Notes: a model not told the origin generated them from the sequence alone. DNA of 64,000 nt from Bacteroidales bacterium (GCA_017446775.1 JAFSQE010000017.1:62001-126000); one strand, 5' to 3'. Shown: positions 24,299 to 33,557, numbered from the stretch's first letter. Numbers and translations: made by a program.

Positions 24299-26122
24299 TT
24301 ATTTGACTTCTATAAGATAATTGTTCTCAAAGGTAGGAAATATTACCGGATTATCGCCGTCAACTGTATAACTGCGCTTTTCGTCGGAAGTGTATTCGGT
24401 TACGGTGTATCTCCTGCCGCCTGTAAGGCCGCGGAGTTCTATGGGCTCCCCGTTCCACTGCGGGGCGTAGAATGCATAGTACACGGCGCCGTCCTTCTCT
24501 ATCACGTGCGCTTCCGGCTTGTCAAAGCCAAAGTCGTAGAGGTTGAGGTAGTTGCCCCTGGAGAGCATCTTCTCTGAATATATCGGGACCCATTTGCGCA
24601 GCAGCGCCTCTTTCTCTGCGGTGAGCAGGCTGCCGCCGCACTCGGTAGCGTCCGGATTGGGTTTGGGCCAGGTAAACTTGGTGCCGATAACACCGCCCAC
24701 ACCCACCTGCGAGGGGAAGTCCAGGCCGCCGTCGCTGAGTTCGACATGGTCGGCATAATAAGCCAGCGAAGGGCACATCGCTGCATAGGTCTTGCGCTTT
24801 AGACGGATCTGGGCGCTGGAAGTCGGGTCGGAAGCCACCGCCTGGTTGATATAGGGCAGGTAGTAGAAGTTAACCGCGCAGCCGCAGGGGCACAGCTGCA
24901 CCACGGCGTCGGATTTGATGGATGCGACATGGTCGCGGATTCCCTTCACGAATTCCGGATAGCGCTCGCACGCCTGCTCTGGATAGTCGATATCGCTTGC
25001 AGGGTTGTAGTCGGGGGCGCAGAGGTTCAAATACTGCCCGTCCAGCTTGAATCCGTCAAAGCCCCAGTCGTTCATAAAGCGGTCCACCAGGTTCAGGGTA
25101 TAATCCATCGTCCCCTTGTGGATGGGGGAGAGGTACCATGCATCCCACCAGCTGATATCTTCGTGGGTGCCGTCCTTCTGGACCAGAAGCAGTTCAGGGT
25201 GGTTTGTGGCCAGGCTGCTGCCTGGGTCGGCGCACATGGGTGCCCACCAGAGCTTGGCCATAAGGCCGGCATCGTGTATCGCATCGGTCATACGGCGCAT
25301 CCCGTCGGGCCCTATGCGGTCGTTGGTCTCCCAGTCCCCTTCGCATATCTGGTAGCCGTCGTCTACATCGACCCACTTGAAGCCCAGTTCCACGACCTTG
25401 GGCAGGGTGCCGATAACCTCGTCTACCGTAAATGTACGCTCGTAGCCCCATGCGCACCACACCGGCTCGAAAGCCGCCGCGGGCGATACAGGGGGTTCGA
25501 ACCCGAATCTCTCCTGCATGTACTGCGTGAACTCGCGCAGCGGGTTGAAGAAGTCGCCGCTGCTGAGCATTATAAACTGGTCGTACGCCTTTAGAGTGTC
25601 GCCCGGCACCAGCGTCACCGGCTCTTCAAAGTCCTGACGGATGCACGCTTCCGCACGGTTGCCGCGGCGCCTTACGGGCATCGACACCAGCCTTAACACC
25701 GGCTCCGCCAGACCTACGCTGATGTTGGCATCGGGGGTCCAGAGAGATACCATTGGGATGCCGCCGCCATAGTCGGAGTCGTTCATGCCGAGATAGTTGC
25801 GCTGGTAAAATCCCTTGCCGATGGGCATCGCCCAGTCCAGCCGCTCGCCAGATGATGAGGGCTGGAAAGACCATATTTCCTTACCCTTAAGATGTATGCG
25901 GGAGGTCTCCATGGCATCCACCTTGAGCGGTTTGGTACCGGTATTGACAAAGGCGATTGAGCGGACGGTGAGGCCGTCAAAGCCCTCTGCATCCAGATAT
26001 GTGACGATGCGCTCCACGCCGTCCGTAACGATACGGCCACTACAGAGCAGACTGTCGGTGGGCTTGGGCGCACAACCGGCTAAAAACAGCAGCGAAGCCG
26101 CTATGACAGATAATCTTTTCAT
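24299..26122 (-). CDS. GH36-like alpha-galactosidase/alpha-N-acetylgalactosaminidase, lipoprotein
   Basis: A 607-residue lipoprotein (lipobox Cys17, LAGC) of the GH-D clan. N-terminal beta-sandwich (about 25-210), TIM barrel (about 215-530) and C-terminal beta domain. KWVDVDDGYQ (249-258), GFKLDGQ with the predicted nucleophile Asp361, and SDPTSS with the predicted acid/base Asp432 are present. GH36 members hydrolyse terminal alpha-galactose or alpha-GalNAc. Together with GH109 and, farther away, GH97, this gives enzymes for blood-group A and B type ends. It starts 3 bases after the kinase stop, so the two are co-transcribed. Confidence 0.85.
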   Translation of the reverse strand: MKRLSVIAASLLFLAGCAPKPTDSLLCSGRIVTDGVERIVTYLDAEGFDGLTVRSIAFVNTGTKPLKVDAMETSRIHLKGKEIWSFQPSSSGERLDWAMPIGKGFYQRNYLGMNDSDYGGGIPMVSLWTPDANISVGLAEPVLRLVSMPVRRRGNRAEACIRQDFEEPVTLVPGDTLKAYDQFIMLSSGDFFNPLREFTQYMQERFGFEPPVSPAAAFEPVWCAWGYERTFTVDEVIGTLPKVVELGFKWVDVDDGYQICEGDWETNDRIGPDGMRRMTDAIHDAGLMAKLWWAPMCADPGSSLATNHPELLLVQKDGTHEDISWWDAWYLSPIHKGTMDYTLNLVDRFMNDWGFDGFKLDGQYLNLCAPDYNPASDIDYPEQACERYPEFVKGIRDHVASIKSDAVVQLCPCGCAVNFYYLPYINQAVASDPTSSAQIRLKRKTYAAMCPSLAYYADHVELSDGGLDFPSQVGVGGVIGTKFTWPKPNPDATECGGSLLTAEKEALLRKWVPIYSEKMLSRGNYLNLYDFGFDKPEAHVIEKDGAVYYAFYAPQWNGEPIELRGLTGGRRYTVTEYTSDEKRSYTVDGDNPVIFPTFENNYLIEVK

Positions 26123-26125
26123 CGG

Positions 26126-27079
26126 TTACAGTTTTATCTCCTGTCCAAAACGTTTGCGGCAGGTTTCGCGCACGGCCTCCAGGGAAGAGAACGCCCCGGT
26201 GCCGCCGGCGGCGGTGGTGTTCACAGCGCCGGTGAGGTTGCCGGTGCGCTGGCACTCATCCAGCGGAAGCCCCTTTACAAAGGCGCTTACGAAGCCGGAG
26301 TTGCAACTGTCGCCCGCCCCGATTGCATCCACCACATCCTTGTTCAGGAATGCCGGCAGAGTGGTGCGGGTGCCATCTTTCGTAATCAATATGGAGCCTT
26401 TGCTGCCGCACTTGAGCATCATTGCATAACCCAGGTAGGGCTCAACCTCTGCGATGGCGCTCTCCAGGTCGCTTTTGCCGGTAAGGCACTGCAGCTCTTT
26501 CTCGTTGGGCATGAATACCGTGATCCTGGGGAGGAGCTTTTTGTAGTCGAACGCCCATTTTTCCATGGGGTCCCACTGGGTGTCCAGCGAAACCGTCACA
26601 CCATTGGCGGCAGCGGCATCCAGGATCTTCTCCAGGTCGCGCAGCACGCCACTCTGCATGAATATGGAACTCAGGTGGATATGCTTCGTCTGCTCAAAAA
26701 CCTTTTGGTCGATATCATTAAAGCCCATGATGTCCATCGCCCCCTGATATGTGAGCACGGCGCGGTCTTCTCCATAACTCATGCATATCGAGGCGCCGGT
26801 CGGGGTGTCACCCTCTGTCAGATAGCGGGTGTCCACGCCGCGAGCTTCAAGCGAGGTGCGCACCAGCGAGCCAAATGAGTCGCGGCCAATCATCCCCACA
26901 AAGCATACGCGGCTGCCAAGCGCCGCTGCGTTGGCTGCAAAGATGGCGGTGGAGCTGCCCAGCGTAACGGTCATGTCCTGTGCAAATTTCTCCTTGCCGA
27001 TTTCCGGCTCTGACTCTATCCTGTTGAGGATAATATCCACGTTGAGCTCCCCTATGGCAGCGATGTCGTAATGTTTCAT
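26126..27079 (-). CDS. PfkB/ribokinase-family sugar kinase
   Basis: A 317-residue cytosolic kinase with the PfkB fold: N-terminal GELNVDIIL (10-18), the substrate-side SSTAIFAANAAALG (42-55) and the C-terminal anion-hole signature DAIGAGDS (251-258) with catalytic base Asp257. It is first in an operon with two secreted glycosidases and a phosphatase, and divergent from an AgaR-like regulator. In the classical galactosamine route a PfkB-type kinase phosphorylates tagatose-6-phosphate; alternatively this could phosphorylate free GalNAc, galactosamine or tagatose, because no other sugar kinase is present in the locus. Sequence alone does not decide. Confidence 0.85.
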   Translation of the reverse strand: MKHYDIAAIGELNVDIILNRIESEPEIGKEKFAQDMTVTLGSSTAIFAANAAALGSRVCFVGMIGRDSFGSLVRTSLEARGVDTRYLTEGDTPTGASICMSYGEDRAVLTYQGAMDIMGFNDIDQKVFEQTKHIHLSSIFMQSGVLRDLEKILDAAAANGVTVSLDTQWDPMEKWAFDYKKLLPRITVFMPNEKELQCLTGKSDLESAIAEVEPYLGYAMMLKCGSKGSILITKDGTRTTLPAFLNKDVVDAIGAGDSCNSGFVSAFVKGLPLDECQRTGNLTGAVNTTAAGGTGAFSSLEAVRETCRKRFGQEIKL

Positions 27080-27083
27080 TTGA

Positions 27084-27108
27084 TTTTCGTTTATCTATCG
27101 CGAATATA
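27084..27108 (-). promoter_or_regulatory. Kinase-operon promoter with an AgaR-like box in the leader
   Basis: Minus strand TATATTCG (27108 to 27101) is one base off TAnnTTTG and about 21 bases upstream of the ATG. Between it and the start is TTTTCGTTT (plus-strand reading, 27084-27092), which fits the TTTCRTTT core of the E. coli AgaR site. Confidence 0.5.
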
Positions 27109-27150
27109 AGTTATTATCGGTAATAATCCCGCCTTCTGAGAAAAATAATA

Positions 27151-27207
27151 TTTCGTTTTGTTTCATTTAAAATAATTCATAAATTTGGCGAAACAGAAAC
27201 GAAACAC
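27151..27207. promoter_or_regulatory. Candidate AgaR operators and agaR promoter
   Basis: Two tandem cores on the plus strand, TTTCGTTTT and TTTCATTTA, occupy 27151-27169. A -7 box TAAATTTG lies at 27180-27187. A third site, CGAAACAGAAACGAAACAC (27189-27207), contains the exact consensus TTTCRTTTY when read on the minus strand and sits where it would block transcription from that box. Autoregulation and control of the divergent kinase operon are the natural reading. Confidence 0.6.
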
Positions 27208-27211
27208 AGCT

Positions 27212-28003
27212 ATGGATATCTACGATTCGGCTCAGGGGCGCCGCTCTGCGATACTGCAGCGGCTCCGCGCAGACTCTTCTGTTAACGTATCTCAGCTCAG
27301 CCGGGAATTCGGCGTTTCCGAGGTTACGATACGCAAGGATTTGCGCATACTCAAAGAACGCAAACTGCTGGTCCGCGTACACGGCGGGGCGATACTCACC
27401 GCCACCGCGGCCGTGAACGAGATGGAGGAGGCCGATTTCAACTTCAAGCAGATGATAAACGCAGAGCAGAAGCGGGCTATCGGACGCGCTGCGGCAGAAC
27501 ATATCCGCAATGGCGACACGATACTGATAGATTCCGGCACAACGGCGCTGGAGGTGGCCAAGAACCTGCACAAATTCAACGATCTGACCATCATCACCAA
27601 CTCTATAAACGCCATGGCAGAGGCGTTGAAGTACCGCCGCTTCAGGGTGATATTGCTGGGCGGGTCGGTACGCGGGTCTAGCAATTCGCTGGTGGGGCCG
27701 CTGGCAGAGTCCAACCTCAAGCTGTTCTATTGTGACAAACTCTTCCTTGGGGTGGACAGCTTCAGCATGGAAGACGGCCTCTCTACCCCCAGCATGGAGG
27801 AGGCGAGCACCAACCAGGTGATGATTTCCCGCGCCCGGGAGGTGATAGCGGTGTTTGATTCGTCCAAGGTCAATAAGCGGGCGATGGCCTTTATCGCCAT
27901 GCCGGACAAGATCAACACCGTGATTACCGACAGCCGGATTGCGCACAATGTCAAAACCCAGCTGCGGGAGATGGGGGTGAATGTCGAAACGGTTTCGGTG
28001 TAA
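27212..28003 (+). CDS. DeoR-family transcriptional regulator, AgaR-like
   Basis: A 263-residue regulator. I use the ATG at 27212; an in-frame TTG at 27185 overlaps the promoter box. The N-terminal winged helix shows VSQLSREFGVSEVTIRKD (about 26-43) followed by VHGGAI, as in DeoR/GlpR/AgaR. The C-terminal DeoRC effector domain (about 78-235, with DTILIDSGTTALEVA and the LLGGSVR segment) senses a phosphorylated sugar in this family. Divergent to the kinase operon and upstream of agaS, it likely represses GalNAc/galactosamine genes until an intermediate such as GalN6P or tagatose-6P accumulates. Confidence 0.9.
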   Translation: MDIYDSAQGRRSAILQRLRADSSVNVSQLSREFGVSEVTIRKDLRILKERKLLVRVHGGAILTATAAVNEMEEADFNFKQMINAEQKRAIGRAAAEHIRNGDTILIDSGTTALEVAKNLHKFNDLTIITNSINAMAEALKYRRFRVILLGGSVRGSSNSLVGPLAESNLKLFYCDKLFLGVDSFSMEDGLSTPSMEEASTNQVMISRAREVIAVFDSSKVNKRAMAFIAMPDKINTVITDSRIAHNVKTQLREMGVNVETVSV

Positions 28004-28015
28004 CAAAACGAAACG
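27985..28015. promoter_or_regulatory. Candidate regulator sites upstream of agaS
   Basis: CGAAACGGTTTCG (27985-27997) is a perfect 6-1-6 inverted repeat inside the last codons of the regulator gene. Just after its stop, ACAAAACGAAACGC (28003-28015) reads TTTCGTTTT on the minus strand. Both are upstream of the agaS -7 box at 28077 and share the CGAAAC element with the sites at 27189 and 41404. Confidence 0.5.
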
Positions 28016-28076
28016 CATCGAAGCCTTTTTTTGGCAAAAAGAAACCCCACAACGGAAATTTTTAGAGAGGTTCTGT

Positions 28077-28084
28077 TAAATTTG
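28077..28084 (+). promoter_or_regulatory. Promoter -7 box for agaS operon
   Basis: TAAATTTG, a match to TAnnTTTG, 19 bases before the ATG at 28104. Confidence 0.6.
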
Positions 28085-28103
28085 TGGAACAACAATTTTA
28101 AAA

Positions 28104-29225
28104 ATGACTATGACAGATTTTAAAGAATTACACACATACAGGGAGATACGTCAGCAGCCCGGGGTGTGGAGAAAGGCATACGATATCATTCTGAGCAGGA
28201 AGGGCGATATCAGGCAGTTTGTTGACAAATATCTTGCGCAGGGGTTTGAAATTGTCATGACTGGAGCCGGCACATCGGCCTACATAGGCGATGCACTTGA
28301 ACCGGCCCTGTTTGATACGAGGTTCCGCGGTGCACGGGCAATCGCCACCACAGATATACTTACCGCTCCTGAATTCTACTTTAACAAAGAGAGCAAAGTG
28401 CTGCTGATATCGTTTGCTCGCAGCGGCAACAGTCCCGAGAGCGTGGGCGCCGTAAAGGCTGCCGAGGCCACCGCCGGGCAAATCGCACATATATTCATCA
28501 CCTGCAATGCAGATGGGCAGCTGGCTGCCCGCAAAGGGGACAACATCCTCTGCGTGCTTCTGCCCCCCGAGACCAACGACCTATCCCTGGCCATGACCAG
28601 CAGCTACTCTACGATGCTGCTCGCATGCTCCATGATAGCCAACATAGACAAGATAGAGAGTCAGAAAGATTATATCTGGGCCCTTGCTGGCAGCGTAGAG
28701 GCTGCCATGGAGAAATATGAGGCAGAAATAGAGAAGCTTACCCGCCGCGACTTCAAGCGCGCCATCTTCCTGGGCAGCGGCCCGCTACAGGGCGTTGCAG
28801 AAGAGTGCCGCCTTAAACTGCAGGAGCTCACCGACGGCGCCGTGATGTGCGCCTTTGATTCGTTCCTGGGGTTCCGCCACGGTCCCAAAGCGCTCGTCAA
28901 CCCCGAATCGCTTCTGGTATATCTGGTTTCTCCCATAGAGAGGATCCGCCGCTACGAGCTTGACCTGATCCACCAGATTCAAGCGAACAACAATGTAAAG
29001 GCCAGCGTGGTGGTTTGTACCAAGGATCCCGGCGTTAGTTCCGATCTCACCGTGGAGCTCGGCTTTGGCGATGATATGCCCGCCTGCTACGGCTGCGTGG
29101 CCTATGTGTTCGCCGGGCAGATGCTTGGAATGTTCAAATCGATAAATTCGGGCCTGTGCCCCGACACTCCGTCGGTATCGGGAAATATCTCCCGCGTTGT
29201 GGAAGGAGTTACGTTATACATATAA
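28104..29225 (+). CDS. agaS: AgaS-like SIS-domain galactosamine-6-phosphate deaminase/isomerase
   Basis: A 373-residue protein of two SIS domains (about 30-190 and 205-365), the length and layout of AgaS. Signatures are IVMTGAGTSAYIGDAL (about 49-64), ISFARSGNSPESVGAV (about 100-115) and FLGSGPLQGVAEECRLKLQE in the second domain. AgaS converts D-galactosamine-6-phosphate to D-tagatose-6-phosphate with release of ammonia. GlmS-isomerase-like or FrlB-like sugar isomerases are the main alternatives, but the adjacent AgaR-like and KbaZ-like genes make AgaS the best call. A second ATG lies two codons downstream. The KbaZ-like gene follows after 12 bases. Confidence 0.87.
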   Translation: MTMTDFKELHTYREIRQQPGVWRKAYDIILSRKGDIRQFVDKYLAQGFEIVMTGAGTSAYIGDALEPALFDTRFRGARAIATTDILTAPEFYFNKESKVLLISFARSGNSPESVGAVKAAEATAGQIAHIFITCNADGQLAARKGDNILCVLLPPETNDLSLAMTSSYSTMLLACSMIANIDKIESQKDYIWALAGSVEAAMEKYEAEIEKLTRRDFKRAIFLGSGPLQGVAEECRLKLQELTDGAVMCAFDSFLGFRHGPKALVNPESLLVYLVSPIERIRRYELDLIHQIQANNNVKASVVVCTKDPGVSSDLTVELGFGDDMPACYGCVAYVFAGQMLGMFKSINSGLCPDTPSVSGNISRVVEGVTLYI

Positions 29226-29237
29226 TATTATACAGTG

Positions 29238-30464
29238 ATGCCAAAGACAGAACAATTGCTCAAACGCATAGACGAGCTGCAGAACCAGACCGGTGTCCGC
29301 CGCACCATTTTTGCGGCCTGCCCAAACTCGCCGGCGGTTATCACAGCTTCGCTGCGTGCGGCTAAAAGGAATAACGCCCCCATCTATTTTGCGGCAACCC
29401 TCAATCAGGTTGACTGCGACGGCGGCTATACCGGAATGACCCAGGAGGCATTCTGCCGCACGGTCCGTTTTGAAACAGAGAAGATAAACTTTACCGGTCC
29501 GGTTATCATAGCCATAGACCACGGCGGCCCCTGGCTCAAGGATAAGCAGCGCACAGAGCGCTGGAGTACAGAAGATGCCATGAACGGCGTCAAGAAATCC
29601 TTTGAGGCGGCGGTGCTTGCCGGTTACGACCTGATCCATGTCGATCCCACCGTGGATATAAATGTTCCCAAGGGGGAGATAATCGACATCCGCCTGGTGG
29701 CAAAGCGCACCGTGGAGCTCATCTCCCATGTGGAGAACTTCCGCAAGCAGCACGGCCTGCCGCAGATATCCTACGAGGTGGGCACAGAAGAGGTGCACGG
29801 CGGCCTGGCAGATGAAACCACCTTTGATACATTTATCAGCGAGCTCAAGCGGGGGCTTGCCGAGGTTGGCCTGCCCGATGTATGGCCCTGCTTTATAGTG
29901 GGCAAAGTGGGTACGGACCTGGACACCACCATCTTCGACGGCGAGGTTGCCCGCCGGCTCACCGCCAAGGTCCGCCCGCTGGGGAGCTACATCAAGGGGC
30001 ATTATACCGACGATGTCGCCAATCCCGAGGAGTATCCGCTGTGCGGCATGGGCGCAGCTAACGTCGGTCCCGAATTCACCATAAGCGAATACCGCGCCCT
30101 GTGCGAGCTGGAAGAGCTTGAGAAGCGGCACGAGGCAAAGGGGCGTGTGGCCGTGCTCTCCAACATGCGTGCGGTGCTGCTCGAGGCGGTCCGCGACTCC
30201 CACCGCTGGGAGAAGTGGCTTCACGAAGACGAAAAAGGCAAAGACCTGCCGGAGCTCTCTTTGGAGCGTCAGGACTGGATAGTTGCCACCTGCTGCCGCT
30301 ATATCTGGCAGCAGCCCCGCCCCCTGGCAGCCCGTGGCCAGCTGTATGCGAACCTGGAGCGCCTGGGTATCGATGCAGAAGAGATTGTGCTTGGCCGCAT
30401 AGAGCGCGACATGGACAAATACTTCCGCGCATTTAACCTTATCGGACTCAACGACCTGTTATAA
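29238..30464 (+). CDS. GatZ/KbaZ-family protein (tagatose-bisphosphate aldolase non-catalytic-subunit type)
   Basis: A 408-residue protein of the GatZ/KbaZ family (start at the ATG at 29238; a GTG precedes it directly). Family features include AACPNSPAVITASL (about 26-39), the IAIDHGGPW motif (about 90-98) and VEVGTEEVHGG-like YEVGTEEVHGG (about 177-187). In enterobacteria KbaZ/GatZ stabilises the catalytic class II aldolase subunit KbaY/GatY that cleaves tagatose-1,6-bisphosphate. No KbaY/GatY gene is visible in this window. Stand-alone members of this family have been described as tagatose/fructose-6-phosphate 4-epimerases, which would convert the AgaS product straight to fructose-6-phosphate; that is an inference here. 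It precedes the susC gene by 36 bases. Confidence 0.85.
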   Translation: MPKTEQLLKRIDELQNQTGVRRTIFAACPNSPAVITASLRAAKRNNAPIYFAATLNQVDCDGGYTGMTQEAFCRTVRFETEKINFTGPVIIAIDHGGPWLKDKQRTERWSTEDAMNGVKKSFEAAVLAGYDLIHVDPTVDINVPKGEIIDIRLVAKRTVELISHVENFRKQHGLPQISYEVGTEEVHGGLADETTFDTFISELKRGLAEVGLPDVWPCFIVGKVGTDLDTTIFDGEVARRLTAKVRPLGSYIKGHYTDDVANPEEYPLCGMGAANVGPEFTISEYRALCELEELEKRHEAKGRVAVLSNMRAVLLEAVRDSHRWEKWLHEDEKGKDLPELSLERQDWIVATCCRYIWQQPRPLAARGQLYANLERLGIDAEEIVLGRIERDMDKYFRAFNLIGLNDLL

Positions 30465-30500
30465 CCGGGGAATATTATTCATTTATATATCAGTAATCAG

Positions 30501-33500
30501 ATGAAACAAAAATCCATCCGTATTCTGACGATAGCGCTGGCATTGCTGGCCATTTCGTCGCAGATGTTCGCTCAGACGCATCAGGTTACAGGCAAGGTGC
30601 TGGACGCCACCACCGGAGAACCTGTAATCGGCGCCGGAGTCGTCTCTTCCAACGGCGGTGGTACGGTTACCGATTACGATGGCAACTATGTCATCTCGGC
30701 AGCATCTTCCGCTACTCTTACCTTCTCCAGCATCGGCTATAAGCCGGTTACGGAGCAGGTTGGCGAACGTGCCCGTATCGATGTCAACATGCAGCCCGAC
30801 AACCTGCTTCTTGAAGAGGTGGTCGTGCTGGGTTATACAGCACAGAAAAAGGCAGAACTTACCAGTGCCGTAGTCTCCATGAGCGGCGAGAAACTCACCG
30901 ACGTAACTACTCCCGATGTGGGTAATATGCTCCAGGGCAAGGTTGCCGGCGTGGTTGCAATGAACTCCTCCGGTCAGCCCGGTGCGGGTGCTACCATCCG
31001 TATCCGCGGTACCGGTTCCATCAATGCCGGCGCAGGTCCCCTCTATGTGGTGGACGGCGTTGCCGGCGGTTCATTCAACCCCAACGACATCGAGACCCTC
31101 ACCGTGCTTAAGGATGCATCTGCCACCGCACTTTACGGCGCCGCAGCTTCCGGCGGTGTCATTGTCATCACCACCAAGGGTGCAAAGAGCGACAAGGCGA
31201 CCCTGAACTTCAAGGCAAGCGCCGGTGTCAAGAGGGCTCTTTCGGGCAGGTTCAAACCGATGGACGCGTATGAGTATTACGATTTCTGCTCTTCTATCTA
31301 CGGCAAGAACAAGATGTCGTCTTTCGCTCCCTCGGCAGACGATCTTGAAAGCCAGAACTTCAACTGGCTGGACAACTGCTTCCGCACAGGCGTGGTCCAG
31401 AACTACTATGCTTCTGCTTCGGGCAAGGCCGGTAAGGTTAGCTATTATACCAGCATCGACCACTACAACGAGCAGGGTTCTATGATCAACACCGCCTACA
31501 AGCGCAATTCTGCAAGGTTGAATCTCTCTGCCCCCATTACGGACCGCCTGCAGATGAACGTCCGCCTGAGCTATCAGAAGTCATACGAGAACGGCGGCAG
31601 CTGGATGACGCGCGAGGCCTGCTACGTGATGCTTCCCTTTGACGTGCCTTATATCAAGGATGGTGACAGCTATACTACAGAACCGATTTTCGTCAACTCA
31701 AGCAAACGTTCCGACGGTGGCGGCAAGTGGTACTCTGCCAATACCTACAATGTGTTCCACAACGAGCTTTACAACTATAACAAGGGACACGGCGAGGGCC
31801 TTGTGGGTGATTTGCAACTCATCTGGAACGTAACCGACTGGCTCACCATCACATCCACCAACCGCTACGACTCATCTACCTACTTCTCTGAGAGTTATCA
31901 AGACTCCCGCACCTCCGAGGGGACACCCGACGGCAGCCTTGTAAGGGGAGAGAGCGAATGGAGCGGCTGGGGTACCACCAACCTCGCCAAATTCCACAAG
32001 ACCTTCGGCGCACACGACATCAACGCTGTGGTAGGCTGGGAGTATGGCGAGGGCTACACCCACTCAATGGGTATCAGCGGCCAGAAGATGCCGGTAGGGC
32101 AGAGGTCACTGAGCAACTGCAGCCCCGACACCATCATCATGGATCCTGACGCACCGGACTGCGACTATAACACCCGTTCCTGGGCACTCCTGAGCCAGGC
32201 ACAGTATTCATACCTTGGCAAATATATCGTTACCGCTTCCCTGCGTTACGACGAGAGCTACAAGTTCGGCCCGCTGAACCGCGGCGGTTTCTTCCCCGGA
32301 GCATCGGCTGCATGGCTTATTTCAAACGAAGATTTCCTGAAGGACAACAGCACGGTCAGCTTCCTTAAGCTGCGTGCCGGATACGGCAAGACCGGTAATG
32401 ATAACATTCCCGCTTTCAAGTATCAGGATACCTTCTCCCTTACCGCGCAGTATAACAACGAAGTGGCTGCATACCTCGAGCGCCAGTCCAACTACAACCT
32501 CGGCTGGGAAGAGGCATACATGGCCAGCATCGGTATCGACGCTACCCTGTTCAACAACTGGAACGTAACCCTGGATGCATACCATACCATAAACTCAAAG
32601 CTGCTTCTTGAAAGGCCTCTGCCTCCTTCTACCGGATTCTTCTCCGTAATGGACAATGTCGGCAAGGTGCGCAACATGGGTCTCGAGTTTGCAATCGACG
32701 GCACAATTATCAAGAACCGCGATTTCCAGTGGAACATCGGCCTCAACATCGGTGCCAACCAGAACCGCGTGCTTGAGCTGCCAGACGGCCAGGATATCGT
32801 AAACACCAAGAGCGAGGTTTCCCAGATGATCCGTCAGGGGCTGGATATCTACTCATGGTATATGCCCAAATGGGTTGGCGTTGACGTAGAGACAGGCCGT
32901 CCCCTTTGGGAGCATCTCGAATATGACGAGGCAGGCAATGTAATTGACAGGACCTACGTGGATACCTATGGCGACGCTACTCCCCAGATCGTGGGCAGTG
33001 CATCTCCCTGGTTCAGCGGCGGTCTGAATACCTCCCTTTCCTGGAAGGGCTTCACACTTAGTGCAAACTGCAGTTTTGTGGTGGGCAACAAGATTTACAA
33101 CCGTACCCGCCAGCACATCATGGATACCGACGGTGCCAAGTCCAAATTCAACCAGCAGTCCTTTGACAACGGCCTCGGCTGGATACGCTGGCAGAAAGGC
33201 GACCCCGACGGAACCAACTACAAGGCAACCCATCCCCAGGCAATCAATGGCGGCAACAGCCAGGCCAACGAGTACTCCTCCCGTTATCTGGAGGACGGCA
33301 GCTTCCTGCGTCTGAGAAACGTAACCCTTTCATACGACCTCCCTTCTACACTGATGAAGAAGATAAACATGACAGGGGCACGCGTATATGTATCTGCAGA
33401 CAACATCCTTACCTATACCCGTTTCTCCGGTATGGACCCCGAGGTTAACCTCGACGGCGGCACCGGCAGCATGGCGGGTCTGTTCGCAGACAATTACCCC

Positions 33501-33542
33501 GTCCCCATGTCGGCGGTTCTGGGTCTTGACATAACATTCTAA
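30501..33542 (+). CDS. SusC/RagA-family TonB-dependent outer-membrane transporter
   Basis: A 1013-residue transporter with signal peptide (1-24, ends FA-Q), a carboxypeptidase-like domain (about 27-105, VTGKVLDATTGEPVIGAGV), the linker LLEEVVVLGY typical of SusC, a plug (about 118-225, containing GNMLQGKVAGV and the DASATALYGA segment) and a C-terminal barrel ending in LGLDITF. SusC proteins import oligosaccharides across the outer membrane with a SusD lid, and the susD gene follows after 15 bases. The ligand is probably a galactosamine/galactose-containing oligosaccharide judging by neighbours. Confidence 0.95.
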   Translation: MKQKSIRILTIALALLAISSQMFAQTHQVTGKVLDATTGEPVIGAGVVSSNGGGTVTDYDGNYVISAASSATLTFSSIGYKPVTEQVGERARIDVNMQPDNLLLEEVVVLGYTAQKKAELTSAVVSMSGEKLTDVTTPDVGNMLQGKVAGVVAMNSSGQPGAGATIRIRGTGSINAGAGPLYVVDGVAGGSFNPNDIETLTVLKDASATALYGAAASGGVIVITTKGAKSDKATLNFKASAGVKRALSGRFKPMDAYEYYDFCSSIYGKNKMSSFAPSADDLESQNFNWLDNCFRTGVVQNYYASASGKAGKVSYYTSIDHYNEQGSMINTAYKRNSARLNLSAPITDRLQMNVRLSYQKSYENGGSWMTREACYVMLPFDVPYIKDGDSYTTEPIFVNSSKRSDGGGKWYSANTYNVFHNELYNYNKGHGEGLVGDLQLIWNVTDWLTITSTNRYDSSTYFSESYQDSRTSEGTPDGSLVRGESEWSGWGTTNLAKFHKTFGAHDINAVVGWEYGEGYTHSMGISGQKMPVGQRSLSNCSPDTIIMDPDAPDCDYNTRSWALLSQAQYSYLGKYIVTASLRYDESYKFGPLNRGGFFPGASAAWLISNEDFLKDNSTVSFLKLRAGYGKTGNDNIPAFKYQDTFSLTAQYNNEVAAYLERQSNYNLGWEEAYMASIGIDATLFNNWNVTLDAYHTINSKLLLERPLPPSTGFFSVMDNVGKVRNMGLEFAIDGTIIKNRDFQWNIGLNIGANQNRVLELPDGQDIVNTKSEVSQMIRQGLDIYSWYMPKWVGVDVETGRPLWEHLEYDEAGNVIDRTYVDTYGDATPQIVGSASPWFSGGLNTSLSWKGFTLSANCSFVVGNKIYNRTRQHIMDTDGAKSKFNQQSFDNGLGWIRWQKGDPDGTNYKATHPQAINGGNSQANEYSSRYLEDGSFLRLRNVTLSYDLPSTLMKKINMTGARVYVSADNILTYTRFSGMDPEVNLDGGTGSMAGLFADNYPVPMSAVLGLDITF

Positions 33543-33557
33543 ACAGAGTATCAAGAT

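Noticed and set aside
27185..27211. TTG start for the DeoR regulator
   Set aside because: This start overlaps the TAAATTTG promoter box and an operator-like site; the ATG at 27212 fits the family N-terminus.
28104..30464. A complete KbaYZ tagatose-bisphosphate aldolase
   Set aside because: Only the Z-type protein is encoded; the preceding gene is an SIS-domain AgaS, not the catalytic class II aldolase subunit.
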